Assembly (NCBI GenBank): GCA_946409885.1
Contig: CAMJYF010000007.1
Coordinates: 1-16,760 of the forward strand
Origin: an uncultured Clostridia bacterium
Lineage (GTDB): Bacteria; Bacillota; Clostridia; Oscillospirales; Acutalibacteraceae
DNA: 16,760 bases
Direction: 5' to 3'
Part shown: positions 1-6,463 of the stretch, in pieces
Numbering within the stretch: the stretch's first letter is position 1
How the letters are laid out: every line of letters begins with the position of its first letter
Translations under genes and position numbers: made by a program
The notes under the pieces: model-generated
Databases searched by the model: none
Seen by the model: only the letters and a program-made list of their open reading frames with translations
Told to the model about the DNA's origin: nothing

Positions 1-1051
1 CCGCCATGAACACCGCGCACAGGAACAGCAGCGCCACGGAGCCCGCCACGGAGTTGGCGGAAAGATACAGTCCGCCCAGCCGCGTGCCCGTGGGCACGGT
101 GACGGGCAGCAGCCGCAGCAGCGCGTGTTCCGCGGCAAAGGAAAAACCCGCGCACAGTAGCCGTACGGCAAGGAACCGGGCTGCGCCGGCCCGCGCCGCG
201 CCGATTTCCGGCAGCAACTGACAAAAGACGCAGATCCCGCCGAAGGACAGGCAGCCCGCCGCCAACGGCGGATTTTTTATGGCCGCCGCCCGCCGCACTG
301 CCGTTGTCACCTCGGCCGTCAGGGAGAGCAGGGGATCGGCTTTCCCCCGGAACAGGGCGGACAGCGCGCCGCTGAAGGCGGAAAAGCCGCAGATCCACGC
401 GCAGACGGACAGGGCCGCGCCCGTCGCCCGCTCCACGGCGGCGGCCAGCCCGCCGGAAAAGGACGCGGCGGGCGACAGAGGTGGCGCTTCCGGAAAGGCC
501 GGAGAAGCGGGAGGGCGAGCGGCCCTCTTTTTCTTTCGCGTCAGATGAAACAGGATGGCGGCAGCCAGGTCGGCCAGCGCGCAGGAGGCAAACAGCGTCC
601 ACCCCACGGCAGCGGAGCCGAAACAGCCCGCCCCGGCGGCTGTCACCGCAAAGGGCAGGCCGGGGCAGGTGAAATACAGCGTCAGTCTCCGGGCGTCCTC
701 CTCCGAAATCAGCCCCTGTTCCCGGGCGGTCCGCGCCGTTTTGGCCGCCAGCGGATAGCCGCAGGTCAGCCCCAGCAGCAGCGGCAGCAGGCACCCGGGC
801 GACAGGCCGAACAGCCGCCGCAGCGGAGCCGCGCAAAGCCTTTGCAGCCGCCGGGGGCAGGGAAAGGAGGCGGCGAAGGAGGAGAGGATCAGCAGCGGGA
901 ACAGCGAGGGCAGGATCACCGTGCCGCAGACCGTCAGCGCGTCGGAAACGCCCGCCCGCGTCTGCTTTGAAAACAGCAGCAGCAGGCCGCACACGGCGGC
1001 GGCCGCCAGCAGGGCGGCGGTGTTTTTGGTTTCATCACTCGGTTTTTTCAT
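1..1051 (-). CDS. ylbJ: YlbJ-like sporulation integral membrane protein (partial, C-terminus beyond left edge)
   Basis: The minus strand is open from an ATG at 1051 to the window edge, giving about 350 residues with no stop. The translation begins MKKPSDETKN and is strongly hydrophobic, with several likely membrane segments: one near residues 11-25, one near 40-55 and several later. A central block reads LGLTCGYPLAAKTARTAREQ followed by GLISEEDARRL, close to the GYPxGAK...RL motif of YlbJ, a multi-pass protein of the nucleoside-recognition/gate superfamily needed in the mother cell for spore formation. A later SFGGICVFCQLLPEIG block also resembles YlbJ. YlbJ is about 400 residues, so roughly 50 are missing. 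The usual Asn-rich stretch after the GYP block is replaced by TCPGLPF, so this is a divergent member. A sporulation role is also supported by divergent yqfCD. The upstream GGCGGGG is a weak ribosome site, so the exact start is uncertain. Another gate-domain membrane protein is the main alternative. Confidence 0.72.
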   Translation of the reverse strand, partial: MKKPSDETKNTAALLAAAAVCGLLLLFSKQTRAGVSDALTVCGTVILPSLFPLLILSSFAASFPCPRRLQRLCAAPLRRLFGLSPGCLLPLLLGLTCGYPLAAKTARTAREQGLISEEDARRLTLYFTCPGLPFAVTAAGAGCFGSAAVGWTLFASCALADLAAAILFHLTRKKKRAARPPASPAFPEAPPLSPAASFSGGLAAAVERATGAALSVCAWICGFSAFSGALSALFRGKADPLLSLTAEVTTAVRRAAAIKNPPLAAGCLSFGGICVFCQLLPEIGAARAGAARFLAVRLLCAGFSFAAEHALLRLLPVTVPTGTRLGGLYLSANSVAGSVALLFLCAVFMA

Positions 1052-1072
1052 GGTAAAGCATATGCCCCGCCG

Positions 1073-1101
1073 GCATAATCCATGCTCCGCGCCCATACAA
1101 T
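1073..1101 (+). promoter_or_regulatory. Candidate sigma-E promoter for yqfC-yqfD
   Basis: A -35-like GCATAAT at 1073-1079 is followed by a 14-bp spacer and CATACAAT at 1094-1101. The Bacillus sigma-E consensus is roughly KMATATT, 14-15 bp, CATACAMT, so the -10 is a full match and the -35 differs at one position. It ends 43 bp before the yqfC start. yqfCD belong to the sigma-E (mother cell) regulon in Bacillus, which supports the call. No comparably good sigma-E site was found facing the YlbJ-like gene. Confidence 0.75.
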
Positions 1102-1144
1102 CCAACGGAAAGGGTTCTTTACATATGAAGGAGCGTGAGCGCGG

Positions 1145-1444
1145 ATGAAAAAAGAAGCTTCGGCCGTGAAACACCGGCTGGCGGTCTGGCGCAGCCGGGC
1201 GGGGCGGGACGCATCGCTGCCGGTGGCGGATACCTTTTTGCTGGAAATGGCGGACGACGAAACGCTGCTGGTGAAGGGAAGCCGCGGCATAGCGGATTAC
1301 GCGCCGGAACGGATCGCCTTTCTGACGGACCGGTTTCTGCTGACGGTGGAGGGGACCGGGCTGTTCCTGCGGGAGTACAGCGGAACGGAAGCGGCGGTGG
1401 GCGGCGTGATCGCGTCGGTGACCTTCGGGAGGGAGCAGGGATGA
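1145..1444 (+). CDS. yqfC: Sporulation protein YqfC (YabP/YqfC family)
   Basis: This 99-residue protein has the usual size of YqfC (about 90-100) and the family pattern of a small beta-rich domain. It has LPVADTFLLEMADDETLLVKG, then RGIADYAPERIAFLT, then LTVEGTGLFLREYSGTEAAVGGVIASVTF, which matches the conserved RGI.eYtpe.I...t and G.I.si features. YqfC is a small protein of unknown biochemistry conserved in endospore formers and encoded with yqfD. The ATG at 1145 is preceded by AAGGAG at 1128-1133 with an 11-nt gap, slightly long but the best match. The gene lies just downstream of a candidate sigma-E promoter, so mother-cell expression early in engulfment is inferred. It overlaps yqfD by 4 bp (ATGA), implying coupled translation. 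Confidence 0.92.
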   Translation: MKKEASAVKHRLAVWRSRAGRDASLPVADTFLLEMADDETLLVKGSRGIADYAPERIAFLTDRFLLTVEGTGLFLREYSGTEAAVGGVIASVTFGREQG

Positions 1445-2619
1445 TCGCGGAACGGGTCAGAGAGTTCCTGTCCGGAAGGGTCGTTTTTACGGCGACGGGC
1501 GGGTTCCCCTCGCTGTTGCTGGAGGAATGCGCCGTCCGAAAGACGGTACTGCGGGACGTGGAACAGCAGAACGGCTGTGTTACGGCATGGGTCAGCGAAA
1601 AGGACTACCGCCGGGTGAAGCAGGCGGCGGAAAAGGCGGGCATGACGCTTGCCCCGCAAAAGGTGACCGGCCTGCCCCTGCTGGCGCGCCGCTGCCGCGC
1701 CAGGGCGGGCATTTTCGCGGGGCTGCTGGCAGGGGCGCTGCTGCTGTGGTATCTCTCCGGCGGACTGTGGGAGCTTCGTGTGACGGGCAATGAAACGCTG
1801 GGCGCGGAGGAAATTTTGGACGCGCTGGCGGAGGAGGGGATCCGCGTCGGCGCGAGAACCGCCCGGCTGGATTGCGCGGAGGCGGAACGGCAGATGCAGG
1901 CGCGTCTGCCCCGGCTTTCCTGGATCGCTGTGAATATCACAGGGTGCAGAGCGACCGCGGAGGTGAGGGAGGCGACGGAACCCCCGGAAACGCCCCCCGA
2001 GGGGGAGTACGCCAACGTGGTGGCGGCGCGGGACGGCGTGATCCTGCGGGCGGACGTTCTCTCCGGCGAGGGGCAGCCGAAGATCGGCGAAGCGGTGGTA
2101 AAAGGCGATCTGCTGGTCAGCGGCGTGGTGGAGATGAACAACGGCCGCTACCGCCTGACGGAGGCGAAGGCCGTGATCGAGGCGCTGACAAAGACGGAGC
2201 TGTCGCTGACCGCGCAAAGCGTCTTTCCGGCGCAGGTACCGGAACACAGGAGAACGGTATACGCGGTCCGTTTCTTCGGCGTCAGGCTGCCGTTGGGCCT
2301 CCCGACGCCGGAAGGAGAGGCGGAGACCGGCAGCCGTCTTCTGCAGTCCCGCAGAACGGTCTTTCCGGTGGGAACGGAGCGGGACGTTGCTGTGACGTTT
2401 TCGGAGCGGCCCGTAACGCTGGATGAGGACAGGACCCGGCTGCTTTGTTTCGCCACCTTCTGCGAGCAGGCGGCGGAACGGTACCGGGAGGCGAAGGTCC
2501 TGCGCCGGTCCATCGTCTTCTTCCCGGAGGAGGAAGGCTGCGGCGTAGTGGCAAAGTATGAATGCGTGGAGAATATCGCCCGCCGCGCGCCGCTTCCGGT
2601 GCGGTCGCGGGAACAGTGA
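1441..2619 (+). CDS. yqfD: Sporulation protein YqfD
   Basis: The predicted protein has 392 residues, close to the family's usual 390-400. The N-terminal cytoplasmic part (residues 1-85) includes a TGGFPSLLLEEC segment and an AWVSEKDYRRVKQAAEKAG helix. A single clear transmembrane segment follows at about 89-107 (AGIFAGLLAGALLLWYLSGG), then an extracytoplasmic region beginning ELRVTGNETLGAEEIL, which resembles the POTRA/FtsQ-like fold reported for YqfD. YqfD is a sigma-E-controlled sporulation membrane protein conserved in endospore formers and almost always next to yqfC. I chose ATG 1441 because it overlaps the yqfC stop as ATGA. The frame stays open upstream to 1135, but that stretch is the yqfC coding region in another frame. 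In Bacillus, yqfCD is followed by phoH; here that neighbour is absent and regulators follow. Confidence 0.92.
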   Translation: MIAERVREFLSGRVVFTATGGFPSLLLEECAVRKTVLRDVEQQNGCVTAWVSEKDYRRVKQAAEKAGMTLAPQKVTGLPLLARRCRARAGIFAGLLAGALLLWYLSGGLWELRVTGNETLGAEEILDALAEEGIRVGARTARLDCAEAERQMQARLPRLSWIAVNITGCRATAEVREATEPPETPPEGEYANVVAARDGVILRADVLSGEGQPKIGEAVVKGDLLVSGVVEMNNGRYRLTEAKAVIEALTKTELSLTAQSVFPAQVPEHRRTVYAVRFFGVRLPLGLPTPEGEAETGSRLLQSRRTVFPVGTERDVAVTFSERPVTLDEDRTRLLCFATFCEQAAERYREAKVLRRSIVFFPEEEGCGVVAKYECVENIARRAPLPVRSREQ

Positions 2620-2657
2620 TCTCCCTTGCCGGGGAAATCGTTTGCCGTAACATGACT

Positions 2658-2682
2658 TTTCTTAAGAAATTCGTTTAATTTC
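2658..2682. promoter_or_regulatory. Overlapping dyad symmetries upstream of XRE gene 1 promoter (candidate operator)
   Basis: Two dyads overlap in an AT-rich stretch. A perfect 12-bp palindrome TTTCTTAAGAAA lies at 2658-2669, and GAAATT-CGTTT-AATTTC lies at 2666-2682. They end 11 bp before the -35 box of the first XRE gene. Position and symmetry suit a dimeric repressor or activator such as the XRE protein itself. No binding is shown by sequence alone. Confidence 0.35.
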
Positions 2683-2693
2683 ATTGTTTTCCG

Positions 2694-2722
2694 TTGACAA
2701 AAATGTTTTTTCGTGGTAAAAT
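2694..2722 (+). promoter_or_regulatory. Strong sigma-A-type promoter with extended -10
   Basis: TTGACA at 2694-2699 is a perfect -35. A 17-bp spacer leads to TAAAAT at 2717-2722, five of six for the -10, with TG at 2714-2715 one base before it forming an extended -10. It is 28 bp from the start of the first XRE gene. It is the best vegetative promoter I found in the window. Confidence 0.88.
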
Positions 2723-2750
2723 GCGTGGCGAATGAAGGGAGGAGATTGCT

Positions 2751-2999
2751 ATGCGGCTTAGAAAACAGGCGATCGGTACGCGCAATGTGGTTGGCGCACG
2801 GGTCGAGGCACGTCGTAAAGAACTCGGAATCAAACAGAAAGATCTTTTGGCGCTGTTGAAGGAACAGAATATCGAAATCAACGCGTCAGGCCTTTCCAAA
2901 CTGGAGGGGCAGATCCGCAGTGTGCCGGATTATGAACTGGTCGCGCTGTCGAAAGCGCTTGACGTCAGCGTCAACTGGCTTTTGGGGTTGGAAGAATAA
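2751..2999 (+). CDS. Small XRE-family helix-turn-helix regulator (XRE gene 1)
   Basis: An 82-residue protein made almost entirely of one HTH_XRE (lambda Cro/C1-type) domain. Residues 14-76 give the five-helix pattern: VGARVEARRKELGIKQKDLLALLKE, then INASGLSKLEGQIRSVPDYELVALSKALDVSVNWLLG. The recognition helix is around NASGLSKLE, and the DVSVNWLLG end is typical of the family. There is no ligand, peptidase or oligomerisation domain, so it probably acts as a simple DNA-binding dimer. GGGAGGAG about 7 nt before the ATG is a strong ribosome site. It has its own near-consensus promoter and a hairpin terminator just past the stop, so it is probably monocistronic. The N-terminal basic extension (MRLRKQAIGTRN) is slightly unusual. 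Targets are unknown; autoregulation is an inference. Confidence 0.9.
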   Translation: MRLRKQAIGTRNVVGARVEARRKELGIKQKDLLALLKEQNIEINASGLSKLEGQIRSVPDYELVALSKALDVSVNWLLGLEE

Positions 3000-3003
3000 A
3001 GTA

Positions 3004-3032
3004 TTGCTTTTTTAATTGATTGATGATATAAT
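3004..3032 (+). promoter_or_regulatory. Extended -10 promoter for XRE gene 2
   Basis: A perfect -10 TATAAT at 3027-3032 has TG one base upstream (3024-3025), an extended -10. The weak -35 TTGCTT at 3004-3009 is 17 bp away and shares only TTG with the consensus. Transcription would start near 3039, inside the first arm of the hairpin at 3033-3061. Confidence 0.7.
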
Positions 3033-3070
3033 AATTCCGGTTGTGTTGTACTGCCGGAATTTTCTTTTTT
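3033..3070 (+). terminator. Intrinsic terminator after XRE gene 1
   Basis: AATTCCGG at 3033-3040 and CCGGAATT at 3054-3061 form an 8-bp stem with a 13-nt loop. The 3' arm runs straight into a T-rich tract (3059-3071, mostly T). It is 33 bp past the stop of the first XRE gene. The stem is only half GC and the loop is large, so efficiency may be moderate. Confidence 0.7.
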
Positions 3071-3075
3071 TGCGG

Positions 3076-3083
3076 AAAGGAGG
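3076..3083 (+). promoter_or_regulatory. Ribosome binding site that fixes the GTG start of XRE gene 2
   Basis: AAAGGAGG is a perfect Shine-Dalgarno match, with 9 nt to the GTG at 3093. No ATG in the same frame lies nearby before the conserved HTH domain, so the GTG start is secure. Confidence 0.85.
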
Positions 3084-3092
3084 GCGTTTCCC

Positions 3093-3500
3093 GTGAATGT
3101 ATCCCAACGGCTGCGGGCGGCCCGCGAGGCCTGCAAACTAACGCAGGGACAGGTGGCGGAGATCCTGGGGATCGAGCGTTCCGCCTACACCTATTACGAA
3201 ACAGGCAGAACGTCCCCCGGCATCAATAATCTGGCGCGGCTGGCCGCCGTTTTTAAGGTGGACGTGCAGTGGTTCTTCGGCGAACAGACGGAGGGCTCCT
3301 TTCTGAATGCCGGGGAGGACGTGTTCAGCCGGCAGCAGGCCGTCAACGAGACCGGTATGCAGCAGCTTTCCAAAGAGGAGCGCCAGCTGGTGGCGTTTTA
3401 CCGCATGATGCGGGGCGAGGGAAAAGGGGAGGCGGTTTTTGCCGCGCTCCGTCAGGCCCGGGACGCCGCCCCGCCGGAAGAGAAAAAAGACGATGCGTAA
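3093..3500 (+). CDS. XRE-family transcriptional regulator (XRE gene 2)
   Basis: A 135-residue protein starting at GTG. Residues 1-65 form an HTH_XRE domain: VSQRLRAAREACKLTQGQVAEILGI, then ERSAYTYYETGRTSPGINNLARLAAVFKVDVQWFFG. The turn and recognition helix are LTQGQVAEILGIERSAYTYYE. The remaining 70 residues contain a helical segment, LSKEERQLVAFYRMM, common in small Firmicute XRE repressors, and a charged tail ending EEKKDDA. There is no peptidase or sugar-binding domain. The stop overlaps the downstream flavoprotein gene by 8 bp, so the two are probably translated together and the regulator may control the flavoprotein. The two XRE proteins here share only the general fold and do not look like a recent duplication. 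Confidence 0.9.
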   Translation: MNVSQRLRAAREACKLTQGQVAEILGIERSAYTYYETGRTSPGINNLARLAAVFKVDVQWFFGEQTEGSFLNAGEDVFSRQQAVNETGMQQLSKEERQLVAFYRMMRGEGKGEAVFAALRQARDAAPPEEKKDDA

Positions 3501-4752
3501 CAAGGGGACCGGCGCGTATGAGATCGCCGTGATCGGCGGCGGGGCCTCCGGGCTGTTCGCGGCGGCCGCGGCGGCGGAGGTGGCCCGGCGGAACGGCCTT
3601 CCGGCCCATGTGACGGTATACGAGGGCAACGCCCGGGTGGGCAAAAAGATTTTGGTCACCGGCAACGGGCGGTGCAATCTCACCAACGAAAAGATGGGGG
3701 CGGCGTACTACCGCGGCGCGACGGAGCTGTTTGAAGCTGTCTATGCCCGGTTTGACCGGGCTGCCACGCTGGCCTTTTTTGAGGACGCGGGGCTGTTCAC
3801 CCGGGCGGATTTCGCCGGGCGGGTGTATCCCATGAGCAACCAGGCGGCTTCCGTGCTGGACGCGCTGCGCGGCGTCTGCGCGGAGCGGGGCGTCCGCGAG
3901 GAGGTCTCAAGTAAGATCTCATCCCTGCAAAGGCAGGGCGGGGGCTTTTTGCTGAACGGCGCGTTTTACGCCGACCGGGCCGTTGTCGCCTGCGGCGGCA
4001 GGGCGGCCCCCGTGCACGGTTCGGACGGCAGCGGTTACGCGCTGCTGAAGGGCCTGGGCGTGACGGTCACGCCTCTGTACCCGGCGTTGACGCCGCTGCA
4101 TATCAAAGATTTTACCAGATCCCTCAAGGGCATCCGCGCCGCCGGGGCCGTGACGCTGAAAAGCGGCGGCAAAACGCTGGCGCGGGCCGCGGGGGAGATA
4201 CAATATACCGATTACGGCCTTTCCGGCATTCCGGCCATGCAGGTCTCGCGCTTCGCGGCGCAAACGCTGGCGGAGGGAGGCGAGGTGCTGGCCTATGTGG
4301 ACAGCGCCCCGGAGGTTTCCCCGGAGGAGCTGACGGAACGGCTGCTGACCGTCCGGAAAAACCACCCCGCCATGACCGCGGAAAACCTGCTGGCGGGTTT
4401 TCTGCCCAAGCGGCTGGGCACGGTGCTGATCGGCGCCTGCTCGCTCTCTCCCGCCCGGGAGATCGGCGCGCTGCACGAAAACGCGGTGGCCAAGCTCGTC
4501 TCGGCGGTCAAACGGACGAAATACGCCGTTGCTTCCGTGCGGGGCTTTGCCGACGCGCAGGTCACCGCCGGGGGCGTTCCGGCGGAGGAGATCGACGAAA
4601 CTACCATGGAACTGAAGAAAGTGAAAGGGCTGTACGTCTGCGGCGAGATCGCGGACGTGGACGGCGACTGCGGGGGCTATAACCTGCAGTGGGCGTTTTC
4701 CAGCGGAGCCGTGGCGGGACAGGCCGCCGCCCGTTCGCTTTTGGGGAGATAA
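3493..4752 (+). CDS. BaiN/HI0933-type FAD-dependent oxidoreductase
   Basis: A 419-residue protein of the usual length for the HI0933/YhiN/BaiN family (COG2081). The N-terminal FAD-binding Rossmann motif is IAVIGGGASGLFAAAAAAE (residues 11-29). The family signature GKKILVTGNGRCNLTNE lies at about 50-66, and the C-terminal flavin-contact block GEIADVDGDCGGYNLQWAFSSG at about 384-405. Members are soluble flavoproteins; BaiN has been linked to bile-acid reduction in a gut Clostridium, but the substrate of most members is unknown and should not be inferred here. ATG 3493 is chosen because it gives the expected short N-terminus before the Rossmann strand; its ribosome site is weak. The 8-bp overlap with the upstream XRE gene suggests coupled translation. 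The frame stays open back to 3439, inside the XRE gene. Confidence 0.9.
   Translation: MRNKGTGAYEIAVIGGGASGLFAAAAAAEVARRNGLPAHVTVYEGNARVGKKILVTGNGRCNLTNEKMGAAYYRGATELFEAVYARFDRAATLAFFEDAGLFTRADFAGRVYPMSNQAASVLDALRGVCAERGVREEVSSKISSLQRQGGGFLLNGAFYADRAVVACGGRAAPVHGSDGSGYALLKGLGVTVTPLYPALTPLHIKDFTRSLKGIRAAGAVTLKSGGKTLARAAGEIQYTDYGLSGIPAMQVSRFAAQTLAEGGEVLAYVDSAPEVSPEELTERLLTVRKNHPAMTAENLLAGFLPKRLGTVLIGACSLSPAREIGALHENAVAKLVSAVKRTKYAVASVRGFADAQVTAGGVPAEEIDETTMELKKVKGLYVCGEIADVDGDCGGYNLQWAFSSGAVAGQAAARSLLGR
4743..4748 (+). promoter_or_regulatory. Ribosome binding site supporting a GTG start at 4758
   Basis: GGGGAG lies in the last codons of the upstream flavoprotein gene, 9 nt before GTG 4758. This start gives MLRINEIATPLG, the expected N-terminus for the family. 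Confidence 0.65.
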
Positions 4753-4757
4753 CGCAA

Positions 4758-6365
4758 GTGCTTCGCATCAACGAGATCGCAACGCCGCTGGGCGCGGACC
4801 CGCGGGAGATCAAAGCGGCCGCCGCCGGACAGATCGGCGTTCCGGTGAAGGATATTACCCTGTTTGAGATCGCCCGGGAATCCATTGACTCCCGGCAGAA
4901 AAACAGGCTGCGGATGATATATTCCGTCAACGTGGAAGTGGACGGCGACGAGGAGCGCATCGCGGCGCGGTTCCCGGCCAACCGGGTGAGCCGCTGCGAG
5001 CGGTATGAGTATATCCTGCCGGAAAACCGCCGGGTTTCCCGCTTCCGCCCGGTGATCGTGGGCTTTGGCCCCGCCGGGATGTTCGCGGCCCTGATCCTGG
5101 CCCGGGCGGGGCTGGCCCCCCTGGTCATCGAGCGGGGCAACGACGTGGATACCCGCACCGCCGACGTGTACGGCTTCTGGAAGACCCGTGTGCTGAACAC
5201 CTCCTCCAACGTGCAGTTCGGCGAGGGGGGCGCCGGCACCTTTTCCGACGGCAAGCTGACCACCGGCATCAAGGACAGCCGCTGCCGGCTGGTGCTGAAC
5301 ACCTTCCGGGCGTTCGGCGCGCCGGAGCAGATCCTGTATTCCGCTCATCCCCACATTGGTACGGACAAGCTGAAGGACGTGGTGAAAAATCTGCGTCAGG
5401 AGGTCATCCGGCTGGGCGGCGAGGTGCGCTTCGGCTGCACTTTGACGGATATTTATGAGGCCAACGGCATGGCGCAGGGCGTTTCCTATACCGGGCCCGA
5501 CGGCGCGGCCGTTGACGTGGAGACCGACTGCGTGCTGCTGTGCATCGGCCATTCCGCCCGGGATACGGTGGAAATGCTGTACCGCAAGGGCGTAAAAATG
5601 GAGCAGAAGGCCTTTTCCGTGGGCGTGCGCATCGAGCACCCGCAATCGCTGATCGATAAGGCGCTGTACGGCAAATGGGCGGGCGATCCCCGGCTGGGGG
5701 CCGCCAACTATAAGCTGGCCAATCATCCGCCCCACGGGCGCGGCGGCTACACCTTCTGTATGTGCCCCGGCGGCACGGTGGTGTGCGCCAGCTCGGAGGA
5801 AAACCGGGTGGTGGTCAACGGCATGAGCGAGTTCGCCCGGGACGGCGAAAACGCCAACTCCGCCATTCTGGTGGGCATTGAGCCGGATTACTTCGCGGAC
5901 GACCATCCGCTTTCGGGAATAGCATTACAAAGAAAAATAGAATCGGCGGCCTTCGTCGCCGGGGGCGGCGGCTACACGGCCCCGGCCCAGCTGGTGGGGG
6001 ATTTCCTGCGCGGTATCCCCTCTAAAAAGCAGGGCGGCGTAACGCCCACCTGCCCCACGGGCGTCAGCTTCGGCGATATCCGCCGGGTGCTGCCTGGCGT
6101 GGTAACGGACAACATCGCCCTGGCCATTGCGGCCTTTGATAAAAAGCTGGCCGGGTTCGCGCTGCCGGACGCGGTGCTCACCGCCCCGGAAAGCCGCAGC
6201 TCCTCGCCGGTGCGTATCCTGCGGGACGAGTTCCGCCAGTGCAGCATCAAGGGCGTGTTCCCCTGCGGGGAGGGCGCCGGGTACGCGGGCGGCATCGTCT
6301 CCGCCGCAGTGGACGGCGTCAAATGCGCCGAAGCCGTGCTGGCGGATGAAATCGACGACCTGTAA
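4758..6365 (+). CDS. COG2509-type FAD-dependent dehydrogenase (uncharacterised)
   Basis: A 535-residue flavoprotein with a start at GTG 4758. The N-terminal 90 residues form a small domain with the pattern ITLFEIARESIDSRQKN (33-49) and MIYSVNVEVDGDEE. The FAD Rossmann motif VIVGFGPAGMFAALILARAG is at 99-118, ending in VIERG. Family blocks follow: NVQFGEGGAGTFSDGKLTTG near 150-170, then CPTGVSFGDIRRVLPG, and a C-terminal GEGAGYAGGIVSAAVDGVKCAE flavin-contact segment. It matches the COG2509 'FAD-dependent dehydrogenase' family; substrate and electron partner are not known. It begins 5 bp after the BaiN-type gene, so the two are probably cotranscribed, although they belong to different flavoprotein families and are not duplicates. 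No clear terminator follows. Confidence 0.9.
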   Translation: MLRINEIATPLGADPREIKAAAAGQIGVPVKDITLFEIARESIDSRQKNRLRMIYSVNVEVDGDEERIAARFPANRVSRCERYEYILPENRRVSRFRPVIVGFGPAGMFAALILARAGLAPLVIERGNDVDTRTADVYGFWKTRVLNTSSNVQFGEGGAGTFSDGKLTTGIKDSRCRLVLNTFRAFGAPEQILYSAHPHIGTDKLKDVVKNLRQEVIRLGGEVRFGCTLTDIYEANGMAQGVSYTGPDGAAVDVETDCVLLCIGHSARDTVEMLYRKGVKMEQKAFSVGVRIEHPQSLIDKALYGKWAGDPRLGAANYKLANHPPHGRGGYTFCMCPGGTVVCASSEENRVVVNGMSEFARDGENANSAILVGIEPDYFADDHPLSGIALQRKIESAAFVAGGGGYTAPAQLVGDFLRGIPSKKQGGVTPTCPTGVSFGDIRRVLPGVVTDNIALAIAAFDKKLAGFALPDAVLTAPESRSSSPVRILRDEFRQCSIKGVFPCGEGAGYAGGIVSAAVDGVKCAEAVLADEIDDL

Positions 6366-6463
6366 CGCGACGCGGTGCGCCGCAGTCGGAAGTCATCAGT
6401 CGGAAGTCGTACAGCTTCGCCGCATTGCAAATTGCTAATTCAAATATCATTTGAGGTACCTAT
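6366..6463. other. Intergenic region with short direct repeats
   Basis: This 98-bp gap contains two copies of CAGTCGGAAGTC (6383-6394 and 6397-6408) separated by 2 bp, then an AT-rich stretch with a shorter repeat, ATTGC-AA-ATTGC (6424-6435). A dyad TCAAAT-ATC-ATTTGA at 6440-6454 touches the ribosome site (GAGG, 6453-6456) of the glycosyltransferase gene. No convincing sigma-A promoter or terminator was found. It may be a degraded intergenic repeat element. Confidence 0.5.

Noticed and set aside
6..970. Several short plus-strand frames in the first kilobase
   Set aside because: They are rich in Arg, Ala, Pro and Gly with no motif, and they lie opposite the YlbJ-like gene, which is open over the whole stretch.
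1052..1150. A sigma-E promoter facing the YlbJ-like gene on the minus strand
   Set aside because: Only weak candidates such as CATATGTA or CATATGCT were found, with poor -35 partners or too little room before the start codon.
1135..1440. Extension of yqfD upstream to GTG 1135
   Set aside because: The added stretch is Gly/Arg-rich and coincides with yqfC in another frame. Starting at ATG 1441 gives the standard YqfD length and an ATGA overlap.
6383..6408. The two 12-bp direct repeats considered as a CRISPR fragment
   Set aside because: There are only two copies with a 2-bp gap, far too short for CRISPR repeats and spacers, and no cas genes are nearby.
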